A stretch of DNA of 64,000 bases from Bemisia tabaci (Eukaryota > Arthropoda > Insecta > Hemiptera > Aleyrodidae), in the NCBI RefSeq assembly GCF_918797505.1, contig NC_092798.1:54079762-54143761 (forward strand), given 5' to 3'. Of this stretch, positions 37,029 to 51,320 are shown one piece after another. How positions within the stretch are numbered: position 1 is the first letter of the stretch; the number at the start of each line of letters is the position of its first letter. The notes below the pieces were generated by a model that saw nothing but the letters and a program-made list of their open reading frames with translations, made no database searches and was not told where the DNA came from. The position numbers were made by a program, and so were the translations under genes.

Positions 37029-37037
37029 ATATTTTTT
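17561..37037 (+). repeat. Satellite array A: ~63-64 tandem ~305-bp monomers
   Basis: Each monomer has a T-tract (14 to 33 nt), AAGATATTTTTTTTAAGCGA, CAGTTTGCGGAGGGCTAAGT, the palindrome GCCCCTAGGGGC, an AAATTTTAAAAATTTTAAA spacer, the palindrome CGCGTATACGCG, then CCAACCCCGTAATTATCGGT, CTACAAGACTCTATCGTGAT and CGCGGAGCGGGGTCTGCCGC. Monomers up to about 33,000 are almost identical apart from T-tract length and rare single substitutions. Open frames of 60-70 codons in many monomers are just translations of the repeat and its T-tract. The array starts directly at the arm edge and runs into the assembly gap. Confidence 0.97.
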
Positions 37038-37537
37038 NNNNNNNNNNNNNNNNNNNNNNNNNNNNNNNNNNNNNNNNNNNNNNNNNNNNNNNNNNNNNNN
37101 NNNNNNNNNNNNNNNNNNNNNNNNNNNNNNNNNNNNNNNNNNNNNNNNNNNNNNNNNNNNNNNNNNNNNNNNNNNNNNNNNNNNNNNNNNNNNNNNNNNN
37201 NNNNNNNNNNNNNNNNNNNNNNNNNNNNNNNNNNNNNNNNNNNNNNNNNNNNNNNNNNNNNNNNNNNNNNNNNNNNNNNNNNNNNNNNNNNNNNNNNNNN
37301 NNNNNNNNNNNNNNNNNNNNNNNNNNNNNNNNNNNNNNNNNNNNNNNNNNNNNNNNNNNNNNNNNNNNNNNNNNNNNNNNNNNNNNNNNNNNNNNNNNNN
37401 NNNNNNNNNNNNNNNNNNNNNNNNNNNNNNNNNNNNNNNNNNNNNNNNNNNNNNNNNNNNNNNNNNNNNNNNNNNNNNNNNNNNNNNNNNNNNNNNNNNN
37501 NNNNNNNNNNNNNNNNNNNNNNNNNNNNNNNNNNNNN
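37038..37537. other. Assembly gap, exactly 500 N
   Basis: A run of exactly 500 N. The round number indicates a placeholder of unknown true size joining two contigs during scaffolding. Satellite on the left is in plus orientation and on the right in minus orientation, so the orientation switch coincides with this join. Confidence 0.98.
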
Positions 37538-38930
37538 TTTCAAAATCACCGCTTCACCGTGCCAGCTTTTCAAAATCGTTCCGCGACCTCTAGATACCTT
37601 CCCAAGGGTCCCCTCTACCCTCCATTGGCCGAATCTTCCGCCTTCTGACCCCTACTCCCATCGCAAACTACTCCCGAAGTCGACTACCTCGCAAAGTGCC
37701 CTCCAGGGTGATTACAGCGCCGTAAATTCGCGCCCGAAGTTTTTTCCAAAATAGAAACGCCTCCCAGCCCTTCGGCTCCGGCCCCGCTGGATACCCCTAC
37801 CGGTCCCTAAAAAAACTCAAAAGGGGCATCCCTCCGCAGACCGACGCAAAAGCCCCTACGGCTTAAAATAAAAAAATCCCAAGCAAAATTGTTCCTCCGC
37901 CCTCGCCCTCCATCTTACCTTCCCCAAATAGCGCCCGCGCCCACCTAGCGCCCGCGCCCACTTAGCGCCCGTGTATCGCGAATGCCGCCGCAAGCCTTCC
38001 CCGAAAACCTTTCACTACCTCATACTTAGCCCTCCACAAACTGAAAAAAAATGAAAAATTCGATTAAAAAAAAATATCTTAAAAAAAAAAAAAAAAAGTA
38101 AACAGAGTAGTCTACGCGGCAGACCCCGCTCCGCGGATGGACGTGGGAGCATCTTCCGGGGGGTTTTATATTATCACGATAGAGTCTTGTAGAAGGGATT
38201 TCCAAAGTGTCGACCCCGAGAAATTGTCCGACCGATAATTACGGGGTTGGATCGGATCCCACCGCGTATACGCGTAGACAGGTATCCCTCCTCGATAACG
38301 GAGCTTACGCCATTTTTTAAAATTCGCCCCTAGGGGCGAACCTCCCTCATACTTAGCCCTCCGCAAACTGAAAAAAAAATGAAAAATTCGCTTAAAAAAA
38401 ATATGTTTAAAAAAAAAAAAAAATATAAAAAAAATAATCTGGAAAAAAATGAAAATTTCTCTTTTCCAACCCCCCGAAAACCTACTTAAACCTCTCTTGC
38501 CACCCGCTCGCTACTCAAGCGTCCGACCCGCACCCGCTACGTCAATCCGGCCCACTCTAAGGCCACGTCCGACTCGAGTGATCTACTCACAGACACATAA
38601 TAACGACTATTTAAAAAAAAAAGAAGTAAACAGAGAAGTCTACGTCGCAGACCCCGCTCCGCGGATGGACGTGGGAGCATCTTCCGGGGGGTTTTATATT
38701 ATCACGATAGAGTCTTGTAGAAGGGATTTCCAAAGTGTCGACCCCGAGAAATTGTCCGACCGATAATTACGGGGTTGGATCGGATCCCACCGCGTATACG
38801 CGTAGACAGGTATCCCTCCTCGATAACGGAGCTTAAGCCATTTTTTAAAATTCGCCCCTAGGGGCGAACCTCCCTCATACTTAGCCCTCCGCAAACTGAA
38901 AAAAAAATGAAAAATTCGCTTAAAAAAAAT

Positions 38931-38964
<34 letters not shown>

Positions 38965-41900
38965 TCCACAAAATTTTTCAATAGTTTGACCTCCTCTACA
39001 AACTGGCACAGATTGGGCTCCCCCCGACCACTCTATCAAAAGTTCCACTTTTTTTTCAAAATCACCGCTTCACCGTGCCAGCTTTTCAAAATCGTTCCGC
39101 GACCTCTAGATACCTTCCCAAGGGTCCCCTCTACCCTCCATTGGCCGAATCTTCCGCCTTCTGACCCCTACTCCCATCGCAAACTACTCCCGAAGTCGAC
39201 TACCTCGCAAAGTGCCCTCCAGGGTGATTACAGCGCCGTAAATTCGCGCCCGAAGTTTTTTCCAAAATAGAAACGCCTCCCAGCCCTTCGGCTCCGGGCC
39301 CGCTGGATACCCCTACCGGTCCCCTAAAAAAACTCAAAAGGGGCATCCCTCCGCAGACCGACGCAAAAGCCCCTACGGCTTAAAATAAAAAAATCCCAAG
39401 CAAAATTGTTCCTCCGCCCTCGCCCTCCATCTTACCTTCCCCAAATAGCGCCCGCGCCCACCTAGCGCCACTTAGCGCCCGTGTATCGCGAATGCCGCCG
39501 CAAGCCTTCCCCGAAAACCTTTCACTACCTCATACTTAGCCCTCCACAAACTGAAAAAAAATGAAAAATTCGATTAAAAAAAAAATATCTTAAAAAAAAA
39601 AAAAAAAAAAAGTAAACAGAGTAGTCTACGCGGCAGACCCCGCTCCGCGGATGGACGTGGGAGCATCTTCCGGGGGGTTTTATATTATCACGATAGAGTC
39701 TTGTAGAAGGGATTTCCAAAGTGTCGACCCCGAGAAATTGTCCGACCGATAATTACGGGGTTGGATCGGATCCCACCGCGTATACGCGTAGACAGGTATC
39801 CCTCCTCGATAACGGAGCTTACGCCATTTTTTAAAATTCGCCCCTAGGGGCGAACCTCCCTCATACTTAGCCCTCCGCAAACTGAAAAAAAAATGAAAAA
39901 TTCGCTTAAAAAAAATATGTTTAAAAAAAAAAAAAATATAAAAAAAATAATCTGGAAAAAAATGAAAATTTCTCTTTTCCAACCCCCCGAAAACCTACTT
40001 AAACCTCTCTTGCCACCCGCTCGCTACTCAAGCGTCCGACCCGCACCCGCTACGTCAATCCGGCCCACTCTAAGGCCACGTCCGACTCGAGTGATCTACT
40101 CACAGACACATAATAACGACTATTTTAAAAAAAAAGAAGTAAACAGAGCAGTCTACGCGGCAGACCCCGCTCCGCGGATGGACGTGGGAGCATCTTCCGG
40201 GGGGTTTTATATTATCACGATAGAGTCTTGTAGAAGGGATTTCCAAAGTGTCGACCCCGAGAAATTGTCCGACCGATAATTACGGGGTTGGATCGGATCC
40301 CACCGCGTATACGCGTAGACAGGTATCCCTCCTCGATAACGGAGCTTACGCCATTTTTTAAAATTCGCCCCTAGGGGCGAACCTCCCTCATACTTAGCCC
40401 TCCGCAAACTGAAAAAAAAATGAAAAATTCGCTTAAAAAAAATATGTTTAAAAAAAAAAAAAAATATAAAAAAAATAATCTGGAAAAAAATGAAAATTTC
40501 TCTTTTCCAACCCCCGAAAACCTACTTAAACCTCTCTTGCCACCCGCTCGCTACTCAAGCGTCCGACCCGCACCCGCTACGTCAATCCGGCCCACTCTAA
40601 GGCCACGTCCGACTCGAGTGATCTACTCACAGACACATAATAACGACTATTTTAAAAAAAAAGAAGTAAACAGAGCAGTCTACGCGGCAGACCCCGCTCC
40701 GCGGATGGACGTGGGAGCATCTTCCGGGGGGTTTTATATTATCACGATAGAGTCTTGTAGAAGGGATTTCCAAAGTGTCGACCCCGAGAAATTGTCCGAC
40801 CGATAATTACGGGGTTGGATCGGATCCCACCGCGTATACGCGTAGACAGGTATCCCTCCTCGATAACGGAGCTTACGCCATTTTTTAAAATTCGCCCCTA
40901 GGGGCGAACCTCCCTCATACTTAGCCCTCCGCAAACTGAAAAAAAAATGAAAAATTCGCTTAAAAAAAATATGTTTAAAAAAAAAAAAAATATAAAAAAA
41001 ATAATCTGGAAAAAAATGAAAATTTCTCTTTTCCAACCCCCCGAAAACCTACTTAAACCTCTCTTGCCACCCGCTCGCTACTCAAGCGTCCGACCCGCAC
41101 CCGCTACGTCAATCCGGCCCACTCTAAGGCCACGTCCGACTCGAGTGATCTACTCACAGACACATAATAACGACTATTTTAAAAAAAAAGAAGTAAACAG
41201 AGCAGTCTACGCGGCAGACCCCGCTCCGCGGATGGACGTGGGAGCATCTTCCGGGGGGTTTTATATTATCACGATAGAGTCTTGTAGAAGGGATTTCCAA
41301 AGTGTCGACCCCGAGAAATTGTCCGACCGATAATTACGGGGTTGGATCGGATCCCACCGCGTATACGCGTAGACAGGTATCCCTCCTCGATAACGGAGCT
41401 TACGCCATTTTTTAAAATTCGCCCCTAGGGGCGAACCTCCCTCATACTTAGCCCTCCGCAAACTGAAAAAAAAATGAAAAATTCGCTTAAAAAAAATATG
41501 TTTAAAAAAAAAAAAAATATAAAAAAAATAATCTGGAAAAAAATGAAAATTTCTCTTTTCCAACCCCCCGAAAACCTACTTAAACCTCTCTTGCCACCCG
41601 CTCGCTACTCAAGCGTCCGACCCGCACCCGCTACGTCAATCCGGCCCACTCTAAGGCCACGTCCGACTCGAGTGATCTACTCACAGACACATAATAACGA
41701 AAAAAAAAAAAAAAAAGAAGTAAACAGAGCAGTCTACGCGGCAGACCCCGCTCCGCGGATGGACGTGGGAGCATCTTCCGGGGGGTTTTATATTATCACG
41801 ATAGAGTCTTGTAGAAGGGATTTCCAAAGTGTCGACCCCGAGAAATTGTCCGACCGATAATTACGGGGTTGGATCGGATCCCACCGCGTATACGCGTAGA

Positions 41901-44900
41901 CAGGTATCCCTCCTCGATAACGGAGCTTACGCCATTTTTTAAAATTCGCCCCTAGGGGCGAACCTCCCTCATACTTAGCCCTCCGCAAACTGAAAAAAAA
42001 ATGAAAAATTCGCTTAAAAAAAATATGTTTAAAAAAAAAAAAATATAAAAAAAATAATCTGGAAAAAAATGAAAATTTCTCTTTTCCAACCCCCCGAAAA
42101 CCTACTTAAACCTCTCTTGCCACCCGCTCGCTACTCAAGCGTCCGACCCGCACCCGCTACGTCAATCCGGCCCACTCTAAGGCCACGTCCGACTCGAGTG
42201 ATCTACTCACAGACACGTAATAACGACTATTTTAAAAAAAAAAGAAGTAAACAGAGCAGTCTACGCGGCAGACCCCGCTCCGCGGATGGACGTGGGAGCA
42301 TCTTCCGGGGGGTTTTATATTATCACGATAGAGTCTTGTAGAAGGGATTTCCAAAGTGTCGACCCCGAGAAATTGTCCGACCGATAATTACGGGGTTGGA
42401 TCGGATCCCACCGCGTATACGCGTAGACAGGTATCCCTCCTCGATAACGGAGCTTACGCCATTTTTTAAAATTCGCCCCTAGGGGCGAACCTCCCTCATA
42501 CTTAGCCCTCCGCAAACTGAAAAAAAAATGAAAAATTCGCTTAAAAAAAATATGTTTAAAAAAAAAAAAAATATAAAAAAAATAATCTGGAAAAAAATGA
42601 AAATTTCTCTTTTCCAACCCCCCGAAAACCTACTTAAACCTCTCTTGCCACCCGCTCGCTACTCAAGCGTCCGACCCGCACCCGCTACGTCAATCCGGCC
42701 CACTCTAAGGCCACGTCCGACTCGAGTGATCTACTCACAGACACATAATAACGACTATTTTAAAAAAAAAGAAGTAAACAGAGAAGTCTACGTCGCAGAC
42801 CCCGCTCCGCGGATGGACGTGGGAGCATCTTCCGGGGGGTTTTATATTATCACGATAGAGTCTTGTAGAAGGGATTTCCAAAGTGTCGACCCCGAGAAAT
42901 TGTCCGACCGATAATTACGGGGTTGGATCGGATCCCACCGCGTATACGCGTAGACAGGTATCCCTCCTCGATAACGGAGCTTAAGCCATTTTTTAAAATT
43001 CGCCCCTAGGGGCGAACCTCCCTCATACTTAGCCCTCCGCAAACTGAAAAAAAAAATGAAAAATTCGCTTAAAAAAAATATGTTAAAAAAAAAAAAAAAA
43101 AAAAAAAAGTCCACAAAATTTTTCAATAGTTTGACCTCCTCTACAAACTGGCACAGATTGGGCTCCCCCCGACCACTCTATCAAAAGTTCCACTTTTTTT
43201 TCAAAATCACCGCTTCACCGTGCCAGCTTTTCAAAATCGTTCCGCGACCTCTAGATACCTTCCCAAGGGTCCCCTCTACCCTCCATTGGCCGAATCTTCC
43301 GCCTTCTGACCCCTACTCCCATCGCAAACTACTCCCGAAGTCGACTACCTCGCAAAGTGCCCTCCAGGGTGATTACAGCGCCGTAAATTCGCGCCCGAAG
43401 TTTTTTCCAAAATAGAAACGCCTCCCAGCCCTTCGGCTCCGGGCCCGCTGGATACCCCTACCGGTCCCCTAAAAAAACTCAAAAGGGGCATCCCTCCGCA
43501 GACCGACGCAAAAGCCCCTACGGCTTAAAATAAAAAAATCCCACGCAAAATTGTTCCTCCGCCCTCGCCCTCCATCTTACCTTCCCCAAATAGCGCCCGC
43601 GCCCACCTAGCGCCCGCGCCCACTTAGCGCCCGTGTATCGCGAATGCCGCCGCAAGCCTTCCCCGAAAACCTTTCACTACCTCATACTTAGCCCTCCACA
43701 AACTGAAAAAAATGAAAAATTCGATTAAAAAAAAATATCTTAAAAAAAAAAAAAAAAAAGTAAACAGAGTAGTCTACGCGGCAGACCCCGCTCCGCGGAT
43801 GGACGTGGGAGCATCTTCCGGGGGGTTTTATATTATCACGATAGAGTCTTGTAGAAGGGATTTCCAAAGTGTCGACCCCGAGAAATTGTCCGACCGATAA
43901 TTACGGGGTTGGATCGGATCCCACCGCGTATACGCGTAGACAGGTATCCCTCCTCGATAACGGAGCTTACGCCATTTTTTAAAATTCGCCCCTAGGGGCG
44001 AACCTCCCTCATACTTAGCCCTCCGCAAACTGAAAAAAAAATGAAAAATTCGCTTAAAAAAAATATGTTTAAAAAAAAAAAATATAAAAAAAATAATCTG
44101 GAAAAAAATGAAAATTTCTCTTTTCCAACCCCCCGAAAACCTACTTAAACCTCTCTTGCCACCCGCTCGCTACTCAAGCGTCCGACCCGCACCCGCTACG
44201 TCAATCCGGCCCACTCTAAGGCCACGTCCGACTCGAGTGATCTACTCACAGACACATAATAACGACTATTTAAAAAAAAAAGAAGTAAACAGAGAAGTCT
44301 ACGTCGCAGACCCCGCTCCGCGGATGGACGTGGGAGCATCTTCCGGGGGGTTTTATATTATCACGATAGAGTCTTGTAGAAGGGATTTCCAAAGTGTCGA
44401 CCCCGAGAAATTGTCCGACCGATAATTACGGGGTTGGATCGGATCCCACCGCGTATACGCGTAGACAGGTATCCCTCCTCGATAACGGAGCTTAAGCCAT
44501 TTTTTAAAATTCACCCCTAGGGGCGAACCTCCCTCATACTTAGCCCTCCGCAAACTGAAAAAAAAAATGAAAAATTCGCTTAAAAAAAATATGTTAAAAA
44601 AAAAAAAAAAAAAAAAAAAGAGTCCACAAAATTTTTCAATAGTTTGACCTCCTCTACAAACTGGCACAGATTGGGCTCCCCCCGACAACTCTATCAAAAG
44701 TTCCACTTTTTTTTCAAAATCACCGCTTCACCGTGCCAGCTTTTCAAAATCGTTCCGCGACCTCTAGATACCTTCCCAAGGGTCCCCTCTACCCTCCATT
44801 GGCCGAATCTTCCGCCTTCTGACCCCTACTCCCATCGCAAACTACTCCCGAAGTCGACTACCTCGCAAAGTGCCCTCCAGGGTGATTACAGCGCCGTAAA

Positions 44901-47676
44901 TTCGCGCCCGAAGTTTTTTCCAAAATAGAAACGCCTCCCAGCCCTTCGGCTCCGGGCCCGCTGGATACCCCTACCGGTCCCCTAAAAAAACTCAAAAGGG
45001 GCATCCCTCCGCAGACCGACGCAAAAGCCCCTACGGCTTAAAATAAAAAAATCCCAAGCAAAATTGTTCCTCCGCCCTCGCCCTCCATCTTACCTTCCCC
45101 AAATAGCGCCCGCGCCCACCTAGCGCCCGTGCGCCCGTGTATCGCGAATGCCGCCGCAAGCCTTCCCCGAAAACCTTTCACTACCTCATACTTAGCCCTC
45201 CACAAACTGAAAAAAAATGAAAAATTCGATTAAAAAAAAAATATCTTAAAAAAAAAAAAAAAAAAGTAAACAGAGTAGTCTACGCGGCAGACCCCGCTCC
45301 GCGGATGGACGTGGGAGCATCTTCCGGGGGGTTTTATATTATCACGATAGAGTCTTGTAGAAGGGATTTCCAAAGTGTCGACCCCGAGAAATTGTCCGAC
45401 CGATAATTACGGGGTTGGATCGGATCCCACCGCGTATACGCGTAGACAGGTATCCCTCCTCGATAACGGAGCTTACGCCATTTTTTAAAATTCGCCCCTA
45501 GGGGCGAACCTCCCTCATACTTAGCCCTCCGCAAACTGAAAAAAAAATGAAAAATTCGCTTAAAAAAAATATGTTTAAAAAAAAAAAAAAATATAAAAAA
45601 AATAATCTGGAAAAAAATGAAAATTTCTCTTTTCCAACCCCCCGAAAACCTACTTAAACCTCTCTTGCCACCCGCTCGCTACTCAAGCGTCCGACCCGCA
45701 CCCGCTATGTCAATCCGGCCCACTCTAAGGCCACGTCCGACTCGAGTGATCTACTCACAGACACATAATAACGACTATTTTAAAAAAAAAGAAGTAAACA
45801 GAGCAGTCTACGCGGCAGACCCCGCTCCGCGGATGGACGTGGGAGCATCTTCCGGGGGGTTTTATATTATCACGATAGAGTCTTGTAGAAGGGATTTCCA
45901 AAGTGTCGACCCCGAGAAATTGTCCGACCGATAATTACGGGGTTGGATCGGATCCCACCGCGTATACGCGTAGACAGGTATCCCTCCTCGATAACGGAGC
46001 TTACGCCATTTTTTAAAATTCGCCCCTAGGGGCGAACCTCCCTCATACTTAGCCCTCCGCAAACTGAAAAAAAAATGAAAAATTCGCTTAAAAAAAATAT
46101 GTTTAAAAAAAAAAAAAATATAAAAAAAATAATCTGGAAAAAAATGAAAATTTCTCTTTTCCAACCCCCCGAAAACCTACTTAAACCTCTCTTGCCACCC
46201 GCTCGCTACTCAAGCGTCCGACCCGCACCCGCTACGTCAATCCGGCCCACTCTAAGGCCACGTCCGACTCGAGTGATCTACTCACAGACACATAATAACG
46301 ACTATTTTAAAAAAAAAGAAGTAAACAGAGCAGTCTACGCGGCAGACCCCGCTCCGCGGATGGACGTGGGAGCATCTTCCGGGGGTTTTATATTATCACG
46401 ATAGAGTCTTGTAGAAGGGATTTCCAAAGTGTCGACCCCGAGAAATTGTCCGACCGATAATTACGGGGTTGGATCGGATCCCACCGCGTATACGCGTAGA
46501 CAGGTATCCCTCCTCGATAACGGAGCTTACGCCATTTTTTAAAATTCGCCCCTAGGGGCGAACCTCCCTCATACTTAGCCCTCCGCAAACTGAAAAAAAA
46601 ATGAAAAATTCGCTTAAAAAAAATATGTTTAAAAAAAAAAAAAATATAAAAAAAATAATCTGGAAAAAAATGAAAATTTCTCTTTTCCAACCCCCCGAAA
46701 ACCTACTTAAACCTCTCTTGCCACCCGCTCGCTACTCAAGCGTCCGACCCGCACCCGCTACGTCAATCCGGCCCACTCTAAGGCCACGTCCGACTCGAGT
46801 GATCTACTCACAGACACATAATAACGACTATTTTAAAAAAAAAGAAGTAAACAGAGCAGTCTACGCGGCAGACCCCGCTCCGCGGATGGACGTGGGAGCA
46901 TCTTCCGGGGGGTTTTATATTATCACGATAGAGTCTTGTAGAAGGGATTTCCAAAGTGTCGACCCCGAGAAATTGTCCGACCGATAATTACGGGGTTGGA
47001 TCGGATCCCACCGCGTATACGCGTAGACAGGTATCCCTCCTCGATAACGGAGCTTACGCCATTTTTTAAAATTCGCCCCTAGGGGCGAACCTCCCTCATA
47101 CTTAGCCCTCCGCAAACTGAAAAAAAAAATGAAAAATTCGCTTAAAAAAAATATGTTTAAAAAAAAAAAAATATAAAAAAAATAATCTGGAAAAAAATGA
47201 AAATTTCTCTTTTCCAACCCCCCGAAAACCTACTTAAACCTCTCTTGCCACCCGCTCGCTACTCAAGCGTCCGACCCGCACCCGCTACGTCAATCCGGCC
47301 CACTCTAAGGCCACGTCCGACTCGAGTGATCTACTCACAGACACATAATAACGACTATTTAAAAAAAAAGAAGTAAACAGAGAAGTCTACGTCGCAGACC
47401 CCGCTCCGCGGATGGACGTGGGAGCATCTTCCGGGGGTTTTATATTATCACGATAGAGTCTTGTAGAAGGGATTTCCAAAGTGTCGACCCCGAGAAATTG
47501 TCCGACCGATAATTACGGGGTTGGATCGGATCCCACCGCGTATACGCGTAGACAGGTATCCCTCCTCGATAACGGAGCTTAAGCCATTTTTTAAAATTCG
47601 CCCCTAGGGGCGAACCTCCCTCATACTTAGCCCTCCGCAAACTGAAAAAAAAATGAAAAATTCGCTTAAAAAAAAT

Positions 47677-47710
<34 letters not shown>

Positions 47711-50700
47711 GTCCACAAAATTTTTCAATAGTTTGACCTCCTCTACAAACTGGCACAGATTGGGCTCCCCCCGACCACTCTATCAAAAGTTCCACTTTTT
47801 TTTCAAAATCACCGCTTCACCGTGCCAGCTTTTCAAAATCGTTCCGCGACCTCTAGATACCTTCCCAAGGGTCCCCTCTACCCTCCATTGGCCGAATCTT
47901 CCGCCTTCTGACCCCTACTCCCATCGCAAACTACTCCCGAAGTCGACTACCTCGCAAAGTGCCCTCCAGGGTGATTACAGCGCCGTAAATTCGCGCCCGA
48001 AGTTTTTTCCAAAATAGAAACGCCTCCCAGCCCTTCGGCTCCGGGCCCGCTGGATACCCCTACCGGTCCCCTAAAAAAACTCAAAAGGGGCATCCCTCCG
48101 CAGACCGACGCAAAAGCCCCTACGGCTTAAAATAAAAAAATCCCACGCAAAATTGTTCCTCCGCCCTCGCCCTCCATCTTACCTTCCCCAAATAGCGCCC
48201 GCGCCCACCTAGCGCCCGTGTATCGCGAATGCCGCCGCAAGCCTTCCCCGAAAACCTTTCACTACCTCATACTTAGCCCTCCACAAACTGAAAAAAAATG
48301 AAAAATTCGATTAAAAAAAAATATCTTAAAAAAAAAAAAAAAAAAAGTAAACAGAGTAGTCTACGCGGCAGACCCCGCTCCGCGGATGGACGTGGGAGCA
48401 TCTTCCGGGGGGTTTTATATTATCACGATAGAGTCTTGTAGAAGGGATTTCCAAAGTGTCGACCCCGAGAAATTGTCCGACCGATAATTACGGGGTTGGA
48501 TCGGATCCCACCGCGTATACGCGTAGACAGGTATCCCTCCTCGATAACGGAGCTTACGCCATTTTTTAAAATTCGCCCCTAGGGGCGAACCTCCCTCATA
48601 CTTAGCCCTCCGCAAACTGAAAAAAAAAATGAAAAATTCGCTTAAAAAAAATATGTTTAAAAAAAAAAAAAATATAAAAAAAATAATCTGGAAAAAAATG
48701 AAAATTTCTCTTTTCCAACCCCCCGAAAACCTACTTAAACCTCTCTTGCCACCCGCTCGCTACTCAAGCGTCCGACCCGCACCCGCTACGTCAATCCGGC
48801 CCACTCTAAGGCCACGTCCGACTCGAGTGATCTACTCACAGACACATAATAACGACTATTTTAAAAAAAAAGAAGTAAACAGAGCAGTCTACGCGGCAGA
48901 CCCCGCTCCGCGGATGGACGTGGGAGCATCTTCCGGGGGGTTTTATATTATCACGATAGAGTCTTGTAGAAGGGATTTCCAAAGTGTCGACCCCGAGAAA
49001 TTGTCCGACCGATAATTACGGGGTTGGATCGGATCCCACCGCGTATACGCGTAGACAGGTATCCCTCCTCGATAACGGAGCTTACGCCATTTTTTAAAAT
49101 TCGCCCCTAGGGGCGAACCTCCCTCATACTTAGCCCTCCGCAAACTGAAAAAAAAATGAAAAATTCGCTTAAAAAAAATATGTTTAAAAAAAAAAAAAAT
49201 ATAAAAAAAATAATCTGGAAAAAAATGAAAATTTCTCTTTTCCAACCCCCCGAAAACCTACTTAAACCTCTCTTGCCACCCGCTCGCTACTCAAGCGTCC
49301 GACCCGCACCCGCTACGTCAATCCGGCCCACTCTAAGGCCACGTCCGACTCGAGTGATCTACTCACAGACACATAATAACGACTATTTTAAAAAAAAAGA
49401 AGTAAACAGAGCAGTCTACGCGGCAGACCCCGCTCCGCGGATGGACGTGGGAGCATCTTCCGGGGGGTTTTATATTATCACGATAGAGTCTTGTAGAAGG
49501 GATTTCCAAAGTGTCGACCCCGAGAAATTGTCCGACCGATAATTACGGGGTTGGATCGGATCCCACCGCGTATACGCGTAGACAGGTATCCCTCCTCGAT
49601 AACGGAGCTTACGCCATTTTTTAAAATTCGCCCCTAGGGGCGAACCTCCCTCATACTTAGCCCTCCGCAAACTGAAAAAAAAATGAAAAATTCGCTTAAA
49701 AAAAATATGTTTAAAAAAAAAAAAATATAAAAAAAAATAATCTGGAAAAAAATGAAAATTTCTCTTTTCCAACCCCCCGAAAACCTACTTAAACCTCTCT
49801 TGCCACCCGCTCGCTACTCAAGCGTCCGACCCGCACCCGCTACGTCAATCCGGCCCACTCTAAGGCCACGTCCGACTCGAGTGATCTACTCACAGACACA
49901 TAATAACGACTATTTTAAAAAAAAAGAAGTAAACAGAGCAGTCTACGCGGCAGACCCCGCTCCGCGGATGGACGTGGGAGCATCTTCCGGGGGGTTTTAT
50001 ATTATCACGATAGAGTCTTGTAGAAGGGATTTCCAAAGTGTCGACCCCGAGAAATTGTCCGACCGATAATTACGGGGTTGGATCGGATCCCACCGCGTAT
50101 ACGCGTAGACAGGTATCCCTCCTCGATAACGGAGCTTACGCCATTTTTTAAAATTCGCCCCTAGGGGCGAACCTCCCTCATACTTAGCCCTCCGCAAACT
50201 GAAAAAAAAAATGAAAAATTCGCTTAAAAAAAATATGTTTAAAAAAAAAAAAATATAAAAAAAATAATCTGGAAAAAAATGAAAATTTCTCTTTTCCAAC
50301 CCCCCGAAAACCTACTTAAACCTCTCTTGCCACCCGCTCGCTACTCAAGCGTCCGACCCGCACCCGCTACGTCAATCCGGCCCACTCTAAGGCCACGTCC
50401 GACTCGAGTGATCTACTCACAGACACATAATAACGACTATTTTAAAAAAAAAGAAGTAAACAGAGCAGTCTACGCGGCAGACCCCGCTCCGCGGATGGAC
50501 GTGGGAGCATCTTCCGGGGGGTTTTATATTATCACGATAGAGTCTTGTAGAAGGGATTTCCAAAGTGTCGACCCCGAGAAATTGTCCGACCGATAATTAC
50601 GGGGTTGGATCGGATCCCACCGCGTATACGCGTAGACAGGTATCCCTCCTCGATAACGGAGCTTACGCCATTTTTTAAAATTCGCCCCTAGGGGCGAACC

Positions 50701-51286
50701 TCCCTCATACTTAGCCCTCCGCAAACTGAAAAAAAAATGAAAAATTCGCTTAAAAAAAATATGTTTAAAAAAAAAAAAATATAAAAAAAATAATCTGGAA
50801 AAAAATGAAAATTTCTCTTTTCCAACCCCCCGAAAACCTACTTAAACCTCTCTTGCCACCCGCTCGCTACTCAAGCGTCCGACCCGCACCCGCTACGTCA
50901 ATCCGGCCCACTCTAAGGCCACGTCCGACTCGAGTGATCTACTCACAGACACATAATAACGACTATTTAAAAAAAAAAGAAGTAAACAGAGAAGTCTACG
51001 TCGCAGACCCCGCTCCGCGGATGGACGTGGGAGCATCTTCCGGGGGGTTTTATATTATCACGATAGAGTCTTGTAGAAGGGATTTCCAAAGTGTCGACCC
51101 CGAGAAATTGTCCGACCGATAATTACGGGGTTGGATCGGATCCCACCGCGTATACGCGTAGACAGGTATCCCTCCTCGATAACGGAGCTTAAGCCATTTT
51201 TTAAAATTCGCCCCTAGGGGCGAACCTCCCTCATACTTAGCCCTCCGCAAACTGAAAAAAAAATGAAAAATTCGCTTAAAAAAAAT

Positions 51287-51320
<34 letters not shown>

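Noticed and set aside
17561..37037. Dozens of 60-67-codon open frames of MEIPSTRLYRDN and MKNSLKKN type
   Set aside because: They are translations of each satellite monomer, running into poly-Phe or poly-Lys encoded by the T-tract. T-tract length changes shift the frame from copy to copy, so they are not genes.
36891..37754. 287- and 192-codon frames crossing the gap
   Set aside because: Their length comes from reading through the 500 N; there is no real sequence evidence.
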